From Dyadobacter sp. CECT 9275 (GTDB lineage: Bacteria > Bacteroidota > Bacteroidia > Cytophagales > Spirosomataceae): 64,000 bases of DNA. The stretch covers positions 2,976,001 through 3,040,000 of the forward strand of contig NZ_CAJRAF010000002.1 in NCBI RefSeq assembly GCF_907164905.1, given 5' to 3'. Below the pieces are notes generated by a model. It had not been told where the DNA came from. It was given only the letters and a program-made list of their open reading frames with translations, and did no database searches. This document shows positions 52,714 to 62,201 of this stretch, piece by piece; position 1 is the first letter of the stretch, and each line of letters begins with the position of its first letter. The position numbers and the translations under genes were made by a program.

Positions 52714-54102
52714 ATGCTGGCATTTTCCATCATCGCGTACCTGCTGATAAATCTGGGTGTAGGATTCTGGGCGTCCCGAAGGATATCCACTACCTCAGAT
52801 TTTGTACTGGCAGGCAGGAGTTTACCGCTTTTTCTGGCAGCCTCTGCTACTTTTGCAACCTGGTTCGGTTCAGAAACCGTTATGGGAGCCCCCACTGAGT
52901 TCATTGAAAAGGGGATGCAGGGGATTATCGAAGATCCTTTTGGTGCCGCCTTGTGCCTTTTTCTAGTAGGCATTTTTTTTGCGAGGCGGTTATACAGCAT
53001 GAATATCATCACGTTTTGTGATTTTTTCAAAATACGCTTCGGACGTTCGGCGGAGCTGCTTTCGGCGATGCTCATCATTCCCTCCTACTTCAGCTGGATA
53101 GCTGCCCAATTGCTCGCAATGGGCATTGTATTAAAGGTTTTACTGGGCTGGAGCATTGTAAGCTGTATCCTGCTCAGCTCGGTTGTAGTGGTATTGTATA
53201 CGATATGGGGTGGTATGTGGTCTATTTCCATTACTGATTTCGTTCAAACCGTTATGATCATCCTCGGTCTGTTGATCGTTTCTATTTCACTTTACCTGAA
53301 AATTGATGACCTTAAAATTCTGACAAAAGATACTCCACCAGATTTTTTCCGTTTCCTCCCGCCACCCGACTTTAAAAGTTATGTAGCCTATTTTGCTGCA
53401 TGGATCACCATTGGCCTTGGATCCATCCCCCAGCAGGATGTATTCCAGAGGGTGATGTCAGCAAAATCGGCCTCGGTATCAGTGAAGGCGACTTTACTAT
53501 CATCTGTACTCTATTTCACCGTAGCGCTACTCCCCATATTCATTGGTTACACCGGAACAAAGCTCTACCCGGAAATGGCAAAGCAGGGGCAAATGATTAT
53601 CCCTAACATGATTCTTCTGCACACAAGTCTTCCCATTCAGATTCTGTTTTTTGGCGCACTCGTTTCTGCTATACTGAGTACCACAAGTAGTGCCATTATG
53701 GCCCCGGCCACGGTACTGGGCGAAAACATTGTAAAGTTTTTCCGTCCGGATCTTTCCGATAAACAGCTGTTGAATATCATCCGTATAGGTATCCTGGTTA
53801 TCACCCTGAGCTGTATCTACATGGCCACTACAAGCGAAAGTATTTTTGACCTCGTAGCAGAGTCATCCGCATTCAGCCTGGTTTCGTTATTTGTTCCGCT
53901 GGCAGCCGGCGTATATTGGAAGAGGGCAAGCCAGGCAGGAAGCCTCATTTCCATGACATCGGGGCTGGCTGTGTGGCTGCTCTGCAGCTTTGTCGGAACT
54001 GAATACCCCTCGTTGATTTATGGCCTGCTTTCCAGCCTGGGAGGAATGCTGCTCGGAAGTTTCCTGATCAAACCCAAAACGGAGCCCGCAGGAAAAATCT
54101 GA
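52714..54102 (+). CDS. Sodium:solute symporter (SSS) family transporter
   Basis: A 462-residue protein with about 13 transmembrane helices. SSS features are SDFVLAGRSLPLFLAASATFATWFG (in part AGRSLPLFLAASATFATWFG), WGGMWSISITDFVQ for sodium-binding TM5, IPQQDVFQRVMSAKSA and the ILSTTSSAIMAP TM8 signature. The fold is LeuT-like. The substrate is unknown; members carry sugars, amino acids, sialic acid or proline. A possible link to the acyl-AMP ligase/ACP pair upstream is only positional. Confidence 0.88.
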   Translation: MLAFSIIAYLLINLGVGFWASRRISTTSDFVLAGRSLPLFLAASATFATWFGSETVMGAPTEFIEKGMQGIIEDPFGAALCLFLVGIFFARRLYSMNIITFCDFFKIRFGRSAELLSAMLIIPSYFSWIAAQLLAMGIVLKVLLGWSIVSCILLSSVVVVLYTIWGGMWSISITDFVQTVMIILGLLIVSISLYLKIDDLKILTKDTPPDFFRFLPPPDFKSYVAYFAAWITIGLGSIPQQDVFQRVMSAKSASVSVKATLLSSVLYFTVALLPIFIGYTGTKLYPEMAKQGQMIIPNMILLHTSLPIQILFFGALVSAILSTTSSAIMAPATVLGENIVKFFRPDLSDKQLLNIIRIGILVITLSCIYMATTSESIFDLVAESSAFSLVSLFVPLAAGVYWKRASQAGSLISMTSGLAVWLLCSFVGTEYPSLIYGLLSSLGGMLLGSFLIKPKTEPAGKI

Positions 54103-54124
54103 TAACCGGCAGGCGTTGCTTTCC

Positions 54125-54143
54125 AAGGTCAACACACCTTTTT
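54125..54143. terminator. Weak terminator candidate
   Basis: The five-base stem AAGGT/ACCTT with loop CAACAC is followed by TTT. It lies between the convergent symporter and aminopeptidase genes. Confidence 0.35.
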
Positions 54144-54188
54144 CTCTTACCTTGAAGGAGGCCTCAGATACAGTCTTTATACCTTCTA

Positions 54189-55805
54189 TTATTTTTTAAT
54201 ATCAATAACCATTTGATCCACGAAGCTCCTTTGCGCCGCCATTTTTTCCACCTCCTCGGTACTTCTGGGCGCCAGTAACGATAATATTTCACCCTTTTGT
54301 TTACCTATCAGCACATCATCTTCAATCCTGACCGCAATTCCCCACCACTTTTTATCGCAATCACTGCCTTCGGGAATGTATATCCCCGGCTCTACCGTGA
54401 TGATCATGTTCTCCAGCAAGCCTTTATAGATACCCTTATCGTGTACATCCAATCCCAGAAAGTGTGAGCATCCGTGCGGATAATACAGCCTATTTTCGGT
54501 TTCGCTTTTGATGATACCCAATTTCACCAGGCCCTGCCCTACCACTTTCCGGGCCGTCTCTTCTATTTCCTTAAAAGTTGTGCCCTCTTTACAGATCTTA
54601 AACACTGCTTCCTGCGCCTGGTAAACGATATCGTAAATCTGTTTCTGTTCACTGGTAAACTTTCCGCTGGCAGGAAATGTACGTGTTACATCCGCTGTGT
54701 AACCATGGTATTCTGCCCCGATGTCCATCAAAACCAGCCTGTTGCCTACTTCCGTAGCATTGTTTTCAACATAATGTAAAACACAGCCATTTGCCCCTGC
54801 GCCTACAATGGAGGGGTATCCCACATACTCTGCCCCGAGCTTTTTATGAATAAATTCCTGAATCCCCTGTAGTTCCAGTTCCGACATACCCGGTTTAACC
54901 GCTTTCATCGCTTCATTGTGCGCCAGTGCCGAAATATCAATGGCCTTTTTCATGAGACGAATTTCCTCCGTCGTTTTTATCTGCCTCAGCTGGCTGGTAT
55001 ATAACCTGTAAAAGGAAGTATTCCATTTCAGCGACCTGATGTCTTCCATCAGGGTACTTAATTCAGCAGGCTGCTTTACATTTAAAAGTCTTTGGGCAAA
55101 ACTGTTTTGCTGATGCCGTTCACTACTTCCTGCAATACTTGTATAGTATCGGATGAGATTGGGCAGAACTTCCGGACTTGTCGCCCCCGGGTACTCCAAA
55201 AGCGAGGCGATCTCGGCAAGTACTTCGGCGTCATAATCATCCGGTATTGCCGCTTTTTTTCTAAAAATTTTAACCAGGTCAAAAGCATCGTCCGTTTGCC
55301 CGATTTTATCTGCAAGATCCTGTGGAAATTCAAAAATGATTTTATCAAACTTCGCAAGGTCAGGCAGGTAACGACCAAGGTCCGTCGAATTATAAACATC
55401 TGAAAAACCAAGCGTCTCTTTCACCCCCTCAACACCCAGCCTTTTTCCTGTCCACTGCTCTCTGGCAGGGTTTCTTTGCTGAACAAAAAATAATTCGGAA
55501 TATGCCTTTCCAGCAGAATCCTGCTGAGCTTCCTTAAAAAGGAGCAGTACCGCACTTGGTTCGGTATATCCGGTGAAGTAGTACAGATCCGGATTAGCGT
55601 GGTATTTATAGTCCGTATCGTTGGAAAAATTTCTCTGAGGATAAGAAAACACCGCCACCACTGAGTTGGAAGGCATTAGCCTTCGCATTGCTTCCCGCCT
55701 TTCACGATGGAAATCTTTACCCGGGAAGTCGGCGGGTACCGGCAATTGCCCGAATGAGTCGGCGAGTACTGCCAAAACAAATAGAAACGTAAAAAATCTT
55801 TTCAT
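54189..55805 (-). CDS. Aminopeptidase P family (M24) metallopeptidase, exported
   Basis: A 538-residue Xaa-Pro-type aminopeptidase. The signal peptide FTFLFVLAVLADSFGQ is followed by the AMP_N domain at about 30-190 (FSNDTDYKYHANPDLYYFTG). The pita-bread catalytic domain has the two-metal ligands: Asp in DIGAEYHGYTADVTR near 359, His near 443 in HGCSHFLGLD, Glu near 471 in VEPGIYIPEG and Glu near 493 in RIEDDV. It would cleave peptides with proline in second position in the periplasm. Monocistronic. Confidence 0.93.
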   Translation of the reverse strand: MKRFFTFLFVLAVLADSFGQLPVPADFPGKDFHRERREAMRRLMPSNSVVAVFSYPQRNFSNDTDYKYHANPDLYYFTGYTEPSAVLLLFKEAQQDSAGKAYSELFFVQQRNPAREQWTGKRLGVEGVKETLGFSDVYNSTDLGRYLPDLAKFDKIIFEFPQDLADKIGQTDDAFDLVKIFRKKAAIPDDYDAEVLAEIASLLEYPGATSPEVLPNLIRYYTSIAGSSERHQQNSFAQRLLNVKQPAELSTLMEDIRSLKWNTSFYRLYTSQLRQIKTTEEIRLMKKAIDISALAHNEAMKAVKPGMSELELQGIQEFIHKKLGAEYVGYPSIVGAGANGCVLHYVENNATEVGNRLVLMDIGAEYHGYTADVTRTFPASGKFTSEQKQIYDIVYQAQEAVFKICKEGTTFKEIEETARKVVGQGLVKLGIIKSETENRLYYPHGCSHFLGLDVHDKGIYKGLLENMIITVEPGIYIPEGSDCDKKWWGIAVRIEDDVLIGKQKGEILSLLAPRSTEEVEKMAAQRSFVDQMVIDIKK

Positions 55806-56052
55806 GCTTTTGGTTTGTTAATGATTCCAGGACTCATTTGCCAGTTATACCAGCTCAAATCCATAAGTAACAGTGCGTTACGACAATTCTTTCACGTTTT
55901 TCGAATGAATATGCGTCACTTTTGGAACAGGGAGAGAGTACCAGGTGAACGAACACCATTCACCCGGTATCATTTTTAGCTAGGTTTGGTATGAGGTTCT
56001 AAATATCGATCCGGCATTCAGGCGGTTTTAAGTGTGACCTGATTCTTACTTC

Positions 56053-56089
56053 ACCTTATGGGAATCAGAAACTATTCCTATCATAAGGT
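56053..56089. repeat. Imperfect hairpin in the 490-bp gap
   Basis: The arms ACCTTATG/CATAAGGT and the inner pair GGAAT/ATTCC are separated by a three-base bulge and an 8-base loop. It is not followed by a T-run in either direction, so it may be a folded RNA element. Confidence 0.5.
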
Positions 56090-56231
56090 AAAGTATCACA
56101 TATTCCAGCTTCCGGCCGGTAACCGATTTAAGAGATTGTAGTTTAATAAATTGCATGAAGATCTGCAAACAAAATTTATTATCCGGTTATAATTTTTTAC
56201 TTCCGTGGATATTATCCTCCATATAATATGA

Positions 56232-56265
56232 AAAGAACGAAACCCCGCAAAGAGCTTCGTTCTTT
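56232..56265 (-). terminator. Terminator of the ScyD-like gene
   Basis: The perfect 10-bp stem AAAGAACGAA/TTCGTTCTTT has a 14-base loop, about 30 bases after the stop codon on the minus strand, with T-rich sequence at its end. Confidence 0.75.
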
Positions 56266-56295
56266 CCAAAAGCCTGGTATATGGAATGGGCAGGC

Positions 56296-57309
56296 TCAGT
56301 AGGTCAGTTTGGTAACTTTTCCAAGTGCCATAGATACGGCATAATACGTTTTATCACCCACTCTTTCGATGTCTGTTGGCATCATTAGGCCGTCAATCAT
56401 GAGTGTACCTCCTTCATTGGAAATTTTACCGCTATTGGGCGCAAAACCGTCGGGAAGTACAAATTTCGCAAACTGAAGTACCAGCGGCTTATTGCCCGGT
56501 GTCAGTACCACATCAACCAATGCGGTGTAACCCTCTTTGTAAACAGATAACTTCCCTGTGTTATCCAATTGCTGAACGGACGCTTTGCCTTCTATAAAAG
56601 GGAAGCCGGTCAGAGAAGTTACAAAAAACTTAGAACCGTCATAAGCAATCCCTGTTGGCACAAAGTCAATCATAGGCCCTCCTACCTGGCCCGGGTTGGT
56701 AAATGGAGGAATTTCGGCAAATATGCTCAAGGTGCCATCAGACTTACGGCGGATAACCGCATTGGCTGCAGCGTCGGTTATAAACAAATCCCCGTCTGTT
56801 CCCCAGGTAAGGTTAAACAGATTCGTTTCGTCTTTATCCACTGTGAAATTATGGGCCAGGACAAACTTCCCGATTTCTTCTCCAACCAGTGTACTAGCCT
56901 TCACCGGTGCGTCACCGGCTTTGAAAGAGGATACATCCGCTTTATACAATTTACCGTCCACACCATGCAGAATATACAACGATCCATCCTTGTAAGTCAG
57001 ATGGGTAAGGCCGCTTGGGGTACCTTCCTCTGGGCTAATCACAGATGTAAACTCAGTGATGGCCGGATAAACCTTACCTTCCGGAGTGATCATAGATACC
57101 TTCCCATCATTGTTTCCGGTACCCATTTCCGTAACCCACAAATTATTGTTGGCGCCTTTAGTAATACCCAGCGGTGCAGCCAGCTGGCTTGCAAAATCGG
57201 TTGCCGTAAGCTTGTCAGGCTCCTGGATCACCTCTTGATCATCGTCTTTACAACTGATTGAAAAAAGTACAAACAGTAATGAAATGCGCAAAAGAACTGA
57301 AGTTTTCAT
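56296..57309 (-). CDS. ScyD/ScyE family lipoprotein (six-bladed NHL-like propeller)
   Basis: A 337-residue lipoprotein with signal LLFVLFSISC (lipidated Cys about 20). The mature part is a beta-propeller with NHL/SMP-30-like repeats (GITKGANNNLWVTEMG, GSLYILHGVDGKLYKAD, GDLFITDAAANAVIRR) and an LPDGFAPNSGKIS-like late blade. The pattern fits the ScyD/ScyE family, named after scytonemin-cluster proteins of cyanobacteria, with no known function in Bacteroidota. A 9-bp inverted repeat lies just upstream of its start. Confidence 0.8.
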   Translation of the reverse strand: MKTSVLLRISLLFVLFSISCKDDDQEVIQEPDKLTATDFASQLAAPLGITKGANNNLWVTEMGTGNNDGKVSMITPEGKVYPAITEFTSVISPEEGTPSGLTHLTYKDGSLYILHGVDGKLYKADVSSFKAGDAPVKASTLVGEEIGKFVLAHNFTVDKDETNLFNLTWGTDGDLFITDAAANAVIRRKSDGTLSIFAEIPPFTNPGQVGGPMIDFVPTGIAYDGSKFFVTSLTGFPFIEGKASVQQLDNTGKLSVYKEGYTALVDVVLTPGNKPLVLQFAKFVLPDGFAPNSGKISNEGGTLMIDGLMMPTDIERVGDKTYYAVSMALGKVTKLTY

Positions 57310-57327
57310 GAAATTTTGGTTAGTTAA

Positions 57328-57371
57328 TAATATCGCTAAGTTTCCTTTAACTTTAAATCTGTGCGATATTA
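57328..57371. repeat. Inverted repeat upstream of the ScyD-like gene
   Basis: TAATATCGC and GCGATATTA are perfect 9-bp complements separated by 26 bases, 19 bp before the ATG at 57309. A regulatory site or leader structure is possible. Confidence 0.45.
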
Positions 57372-57510
57372 AGCAACACGGATATTTTTCCCGCAGGGCA
57401 AACGCAGATACTTATTATACGGTTACATAGCGTGAAGAAACTGACTGATGGGAGGGATCAGCTTCAGGGCTAATAAAGAGGAAGCATTATACCAAGTGCG
57501 GCGGCGAATA

Positions 57511-58275
57511 TCAGTTGGCCTCAAGGACCATAAACAGAGAACTTCCAAAAGGAGCGCTTCTGAAAATTTTCTCCTCTGCTGCGGTAATACCAAGCAGAAT
57601 GTTATTGACTATATCGCCGGGATAACTTACATCGGAATCAACATCTGAAACCTGTATGTTTTTTCTGCGGATCTGAAAACGCTGCCATTGCCGCACCAGC
57701 AGTATGGGGATGGAAAGTGCAAATGGCCAATAGGTTGTGAATGTAATTTTGAAACCGGTCTCTTTGGTATAACCCTTAAAATCTGACAGAGAAAATCTTC
57801 TGCTACTGCCCACTGCCAGGTCATGGGTACCTGAAAATGCCTCAAAAGCATGGATATTAATAATAACTTTTCCTCCGGGATTCAGCCGTTTTCCAAACGC
57901 AGTGAGTGCTTCCTTTATCTCATGGTCCGTAAGAAAGTACAGGGCATCATTGCAGGAAATTATGTCAAAGGTTTCGTTTGGACGAAAATCATTTACTTTC
58001 CGCAAATCTCCAAAACTCACATCCAGGCCTCTTTCCTTCGAAAATTCTACTGCGTGCGCAGAGTAATCAAAACCGGTAAGATTTTGGTATCCCTTCTGTT
58101 TGAGAAACATCAGCAATCCCCCGGTGCCACATGCTGCATCCAGGATTTTGACGGTGGATATACCGGCAAACTGTTTTCTGATGTGTTTCAGCACCCTGCG
58201 ATGTAACAACTGGTACCACCACAGCTTGCTTTCAACATCAAACATCCTCTGATACTCCTCCCGGTTATCAATCAT
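57511..58275 (-). CDS. Class I SAM-dependent methyltransferase
   Basis: A 254-residue methyltransferase with motif I VKILDAACGTGGLL, then GFDYSAHAVEFSKERG and the post-motif LYFLTDHEIKEAL. An N-terminal helical segment (MFDVESKLWWYQLLHRRVLKHI) is seen in sugar- or lipid-cluster methyltransferases. A C-terminal hydrophobic segment (WPFALSIPILLVRQW) may touch the membrane. It is the last gene of a four-gene operon and overlaps the glycosyltransferase by 8 bp. It probably modifies the glycan or its lipid carrier; the acceptor is unknown. Confidence 0.86.
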   Translation of the reverse strand: MIDNREEYQRMFDVESKLWWYQLLHRRVLKHIRKQFAGISTVKILDAACGTGGLLMFLKQKGYQNLTGFDYSAHAVEFSKERGLDVSFGDLRKVNDFRPNETFDIISCNDALYFLTDHEIKEALTAFGKRLNPGGKVIINIHAFEAFSGTHDLAVGSSRRFSLSDFKGYTKETGFKITFTTYWPFALSIPILLVRQWQRFQIRRKNIQVSDVDSDVSYPGDIVNNILLGITAAEEKIFRSAPFGSSLFMVLEAN

Positions 58276-59191
58276 GCTTTTCGATACTGTTATATTTTAT
58301 AACGTACTGCGGCTGTCCGCTTTGTGCCATAAAACTCTTGCCAATATATTCCCCCAAAATACTCAACATAGTACATTGTAGCCCTCCGAAAAATATAAAA
58401 GTGGCTGTGGTTACCTGCCACTCTTTGGGGTCGGGACCGATGATCCATTGAAAAAGACAAAACGTTAGCAACGCGGAGCCCAAGCCAAACAGGAAGATGC
58501 CGATCGGCATGAATAACCTGATCGGAAGTGACGAATAACAGAACAGAATATTCAGGAACAGGGAAATGAGCTTGGACCAGGTATAGTTGGAGACGCCCTC
58601 TTCGCGTTTGTTATGCATCACCTGAACAGTACCAATGTTTTTGGTGATCCTGAAAATAAGCCCGTCAATGTAAGGATAAGGCCCCTTGTAATGAATGATT
58701 TCCTTGACCACTTCCTTTCTGATCAGTTTGAAACTGGACAGGTAAAGATCTTTCGGTTTGTTGAGCAGGTAAGTTGTGAGCCAGTTGACCAGCCCGCTTC
58801 CAAAATTACGGTGTGAGGCGTGTTCCTTTTTGGTATAATAGGTATACACCACGTCATACTCACCGTTTTCGGCTGTCTGAAGCAGTTTGATGATTTCATC
58901 CGGTGGGTTCTGAAAATCATCATCAATCATCACACAAAAATCGCCCTTGGCCCAGTTGAGCCCGCACATTACGGCATTAAACTCTCCGTAATTTCTTCTT
59001 AAGGATATAAAACTAACGTTTTCATACTGCTCCGCCAGATTTTTGCAGACTTTCTCAGAACGATCCGGACTGCCGTCATTCACAAGTATCACTTCAAAAT
59101 CGACCTCGCGGAGCGAAGATTGCAGCCGCTCCACCAAAGGGCCGATGACCAGCTCACTTTTATAAACAGGTATTATTACTGACAACCTCAT
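58268..59191 (-). CDS. Family 2 glycosyltransferase, polyisoprenyl-phosphate (DPM1/GtrB-like)
   Basis: A 307-residue GT-A enzyme: N-terminal [26 protein letters not shown] and the metal-binding [11 protein letters not shown] (DxD). Two C-terminal transmembrane helices ([20 protein letters not shown] and a second near 265-285) are typical of DPM1/GtrB/ArnC enzymes that load a sugar on undecaprenyl phosphate. It overlaps the upstream aminotransferase by four bases (ATGA). It probably makes the lipid-linked form of the deoxyamino sugar made by the two genes before it. Confidence 0.9.
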   Translation of the reverse strand: MRLSVIIPVYKSELVIGPLVERLQSSLREVDFEVILVNDGSPDRSEKVCKNLAEQYENVSFISLRRNYGEFNAVMCGLNWAKGDFCVMIDDDFQNPPDEIIKLLQTAENGEYDVVYTYYTKKEHASHRNFGSGLVNWLTTYLLNKPKDLYLSSFKLIRKEVVKEIIHYKGPYPYIDGLIFRITKNIGTVQVMHNKREEGVSNYTWSKLISLFLNILFCYSSLPIRLFMPIGIFLFGLGSALLTFCLFQWIIGPDPKEWQVTTATFIFFGGLQCTMLSILGEYIGKSFMAQSGQPQYVIKYNSIEKHD

Positions 59192-60285
59192 ATACCGGGA
59201 TCAAATGTGTTAACCGCCTTGATTATCTCTTCAACTTCATCATCAGAAAGTACAGGATTCAGAGGTAAGCTGACTACTTCCCGGTGGATTGCCTCTGTGA
59301 TCGGGAAACACCTGTCATTCATATATTGAAACGCTTTTTGTTTATGCACGGGTAAAGGGTAATGCACGTTGGTCTGAATTCCCAAACCATCCAGATGCGT
59401 AATGAATTTGTTTCGCTGCTTATGCCGTACCACAAACAAATGCCATGCATCACTTTCAACAGAATCAGAAGGGGGAAGGATTAAATCCGGTAGCACAATT
59501 TCGCTCAGGTACCTTGCGGCAATAACCTTCCGGCGCCTATTTTCCGCTTCCAGATAAGGAAGTTTTGCCGATAAAACGGCAGCCTGAATCTCATCCAACC
59601 GACTATTAACACCCTGAAAATCATTTTTATATCTTTCCAATGAGCCATAATTCCGCAGGTATCTGATCTTTTCCGCCAGGGCTTTATCGTTTGTGGTTAC
59701 CGCGCCTGCATCACCCAGCGCCCCCAGGTTTTTGGTCGGGTAAAAACTAAAGGCGGTTGCATCCGCAAGAGTTCCAACTTTCTGGCCGTCATACATTGCT
59801 CCATGCGACTGCGCAGCATCTGTGATCAGTTTCAGATTATGCCGCTCAGCAAGCTTGGTAATCGCCCGCATCTCGCAGCTTTTACCGTAAAGATCAACCG
59901 TTAAAATCGCTTTTGTCCGGGCGGTAATATGCCTTTCAATTTCATCACTATCAATAAGCATTGTGCGCGGGTCAGGCTCAACCAACACAGGTGTGAGATT
60001 CAGATAAGTTACAGGTAATACCGATGCGATATATGTATTAGCTGGTACAATCACCTCACTGCCCGCCGGGAAATTATATGCTTTTAAAATAAGAGTGATT
60101 GCGTCGAGGCCATTGCCAACGCCAATGGCATGTGCAGCTTCACAGTAGTCGGCAAAGGTTTTTTCAAAACTGACGAGTTCTTTCCCCAGGATATACCAGC
60201 CAGACCGCAACACGCGCAATGCCGCTTCTTCAATAGCATCCTGATACGGCTTGTTAACCCGCGTCAAATCCAGAAAGGGTATCAT
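59188..60285 (-). CDS. DegT/DnrJ/EryC1/StrS sugar aminotransferase (FdtB-like)
   Basis: A 365-residue PLP enzyme that adds an amino group to a nucleotide-activated keto sugar. Motifs are [34 protein letters not shown] (PLP-binding Asp) and [17 protein letters not shown] with the Schiff-base Lys near 185. The N-terminal segment [13 protein letters not shown] is typical of the family. It starts on the last base of the QdtA/FdtA-like gene (TAATG), so they are tightly coupled. The FdtA neighbour makes a 3-aminotransferase acting on a dTDP-3-keto-6-deoxyhexose likely. Confidence 0.92.
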   Translation of the reverse strand: MIPFLDLTRVNKPYQDAIEEAALRVLRSGWYILGKELVSFEKTFADYCEAAHAIGVGNGLDAITLILKAYNFPAGSEVIVPANTYIASVLPVTYLNLTPVLVEPDPRTMLIDSDEIERHITARTKAILTVDLYGKSCEMRAITKLAERHNLKLITDAAQSHGAMYDGQKVGTLADATAFSFYPTKNLGALGDAGAVTTNDKALAEKIRYLRNYGSLERYKNDFQGVNSRLDEIQAAVLSAKLPYLEAENRRRKVIAARYLSEIVLPDLILPPSDSVESDAWHLFVVRHKQRNKFITHLDGLGIQTNVHYPLPVHKQKAFQYMNDRCFPITEAIHREVVSLPLNPVLSDDEVEEIIKAVNTFDPGI

Positions 60286-60668
60286 TAAGCTAGTTTGTGT
60301 TGTAGCACGTAGGGCTCGTCGATGTAATCTTCTACATCATAGTATTCATTGGATAACACCAGAAGTATAGCATCTTCGGTGAAACAATCCATAACATGCC
60401 AGTCTTTGGGCTCCAGTATGAGACAGGAAGCAGGGTTATCCAGCACGAAATATTCTTCCTCAAAACCATCATTGGAATAAACCCTGCAACTCCCTTTTAC
60501 ACAGATCAGTGCATTCCATGTTTTGTGGTGCCGGTGCCCCCCCCGGCTCATTTCGCCAGTTCCGTAGATATAAAAAACTCTTTTAATATTTCCGGGAATA
60601 AGCCTTTCAAATACCGTCAGATTTCCATCTCCCGTGTTAAAGGTGTTGAGTTCAATAAGTGTTGGCAT
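60285..60668 (-). CDS. FdtA/QdtA family cupin, sugar 3,4-ketoisomerase
   Basis: A 127-residue single-domain cupin (start ATG 60668; a longer start at 60692 is possible). The metal/active-site histidines are visible in [16 protein letters not shown] and the second half ends with [14 protein letters not shown]. The family isomerises dTDP-4-keto-6-deoxyglucose to the 3-keto sugar for dTDP-Fuc3N or Qui3N synthesis. The following aminotransferase completes this pair. The final sugar depends on the stereochemistry and cannot be read. First gene of the operon. Confidence 0.88.
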   Translation of the reverse strand: MPTLIELNTFNTGDGNLTVFERLIPGNIKRVFYIYGTGEMSRGGHRHHKTWNALICVKGSCRVYSNDGFEEEYFVLDNPASCLILEPKDWHVMDCFTEDAILLVLSNEYYDVEDYIDEPYVLQHKLA

Positions 60669-60768
60669 AAATAAAGTTTGCCTTCGCGGCATTTTTAATG
60701 TTAGGGGTCAAACTGATAAAGGCAATGAAAATTAATAACTTTTTAGATCAAAAAACAGCACCAGGAAT

Positions 60769-62001
60769 TCAGTCGAACATTTTCCATTCCATCATCCGGT
60801 CAAGCTGCATCAGAAACTTGACAGGCAGCGGTTCTAACCAAAGAATTTTATTGTATCCCATGTAAAATACCTGCGGATGTATGACACAAATAATCATTGT
60901 AAAAAACAGTAACAGGCGTACCGTATCCAGTGTTGCCGAATATCTGAGGATTAGCATGCTGATCAGGACAAAGGGGAATCCGTATGCCAGGGCCCTGTCA
61001 ATATCATGCACGAATATCCCCGTCGTGAGCAGCACTGAAAAGCCTGCAAAAAGCAATGCAAGCAGCCAATATCTTTTAAGGATTAACAAAATAAACCCGC
61101 CAGCCAGTAATAAAATCCATGTACCTTCCATTGTACTCCAAATACTGCTTCCCAGGCCATTGCGGTGTGCATCGGCAAATAATACGGGTGTACCCAGAGT
61201 GGAATAGGTATGTTCGGGAAAATACCTTGTTTTAACATAATATCTAATGCTGAAATAAATAGCCCATGCTACCAGAACAGCTCTGCTGTTACCAGAAATG
61301 CCGCTTTTCAGAATCGACTTCAAGGTAAAATCTCCCGATTGGAAACAGTTTCTGGCGATGTAAAAAAGTATCAGGTACCCGCCTGCAACCACTGCCCTTT
61401 CGTCCGTAAAAAATGCTGCCTGCAATGCAATAAAAATAACCAAGGGATGAAATGACAGAAGCGCCAGCAAAAGCAGAAAAAAGGCTATACCATCGCCATA
61501 CCCATGAATATCCGCAAAAGACCAGACGCTCACAAAAATGTTTGACAATGCCAGAATAAAATATGCAGTTACCACTTTATCCTGAAACAAATCAAAAATA
61601 TACCGCGCCAGCATATATAAAAACCCGATGGCTAAAACGACCTGAAGCACAATAATCAAAAGCAGATGTTGCCCGGTGGCCCTGAACAACAGAGGAAGCG
61701 TCCAGCGGAAAATCATATTTTCCCTGCGGATGTCCGCATCCATATCCCTGGGATGCAAAAGATCTTCCGCCTGGTTTTCAATAAATACCCAGGCATCCAG
61801 CTTTATTCCATTTTCCCTGAAATGATCAATAAGTAGGGTATACGGTGGGAATGACAGAAAGAGGGAGAGCATCACTGCAAAAATCGTAAGCTTCATCAAC
61901 CAGCCCTTTGAGGCAAGCCAGAGTTCCGTTTTCACAGGAATCGTCTCATAAAAATTTTCAAGAACCATATCTAGTGTGTGTAAGCCCAAAAATACGATCA
62001 T
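60769..62001 (-). CDS. Polytopic membrane protein of unknown function
   Basis: About 410 residues with roughly ten hydrophobic helices and a first large loop (about 55-100) containing EDLLHPRDMDADIRRE, with several acidic residues and Arg. The rest includes FADIHGYGDGIAFFLLLLAL and a second loop with RYFPEHTYSTLG. The topology (acidic first loop, many helices) resembles GT-C glycosyltransferases, but no family motif was recognised. It is 76 bp upstream of the FdtA operon on the same strand. The start is uncertain: ATG 62001 was chosen because AT-rich sequence precedes it; ATG 61968 is an alternative. Confidence 0.7.
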   Translation of the reverse strand: MIVFLGLHTLDMVLENFYETIPVKTELWLASKGWLMKLTIFAVMLSLFLSFPPYTLLIDHFRENGIKLDAWVFIENQAEDLLHPRDMDADIRRENMIFRWTLPLLFRATGQHLLLIIVLQVVLAIGFLYMLARYIFDLFQDKVVTAYFILALSNIFVSVWSFADIHGYGDGIAFFLLLLALLSFHPLVIFIALQAAFFTDERAVVAGGYLILFYIARNCFQSGDFTLKSILKSGISGNSRAVLVAWAIYFSIRYYVKTRYFPEHTYSTLGTPVLFADAHRNGLGSSIWSTMEGTWILLLAGGFILLILKRYWLLALLFAGFSVLLTTGIFVHDIDRALAYGFPFVLISMLILRYSATLDTVRLLLFFTMIICVIHPQVFYMGYNKILWLEPLPVKFLMQLDRMMEWKMFD

Positions 62002-62201
62002 GTCCAATTAAATAGTGTCTCACACATCCAACTGACACAGAACCGTAAAATTTGGTTGTAATCTTTGCCCTAATATAAATAATAAAGAACTTCCAGGAGC
62101 AATCTGATGCCTTTTAGTTTAACTTTTTATTAATAATTGGTCTGTTAATCCAACCGACTTATACGAATTACCAGCTTGACCGACATCTCTTTTGCAGGCG
62201 T

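Larger units (their letters stand above)
55806..56295. other. Intergenic region, 490 bp
   Basis: Lies upstream of the M24 gene and downstream of the ScyD-like gene, both on the minus strand. It contains an imperfect hairpin (56053-56089) and a terminator (56232-56265). No gene was recognised; the length leaves room for a small RNA or a degraded gene. Confidence 0.5.
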
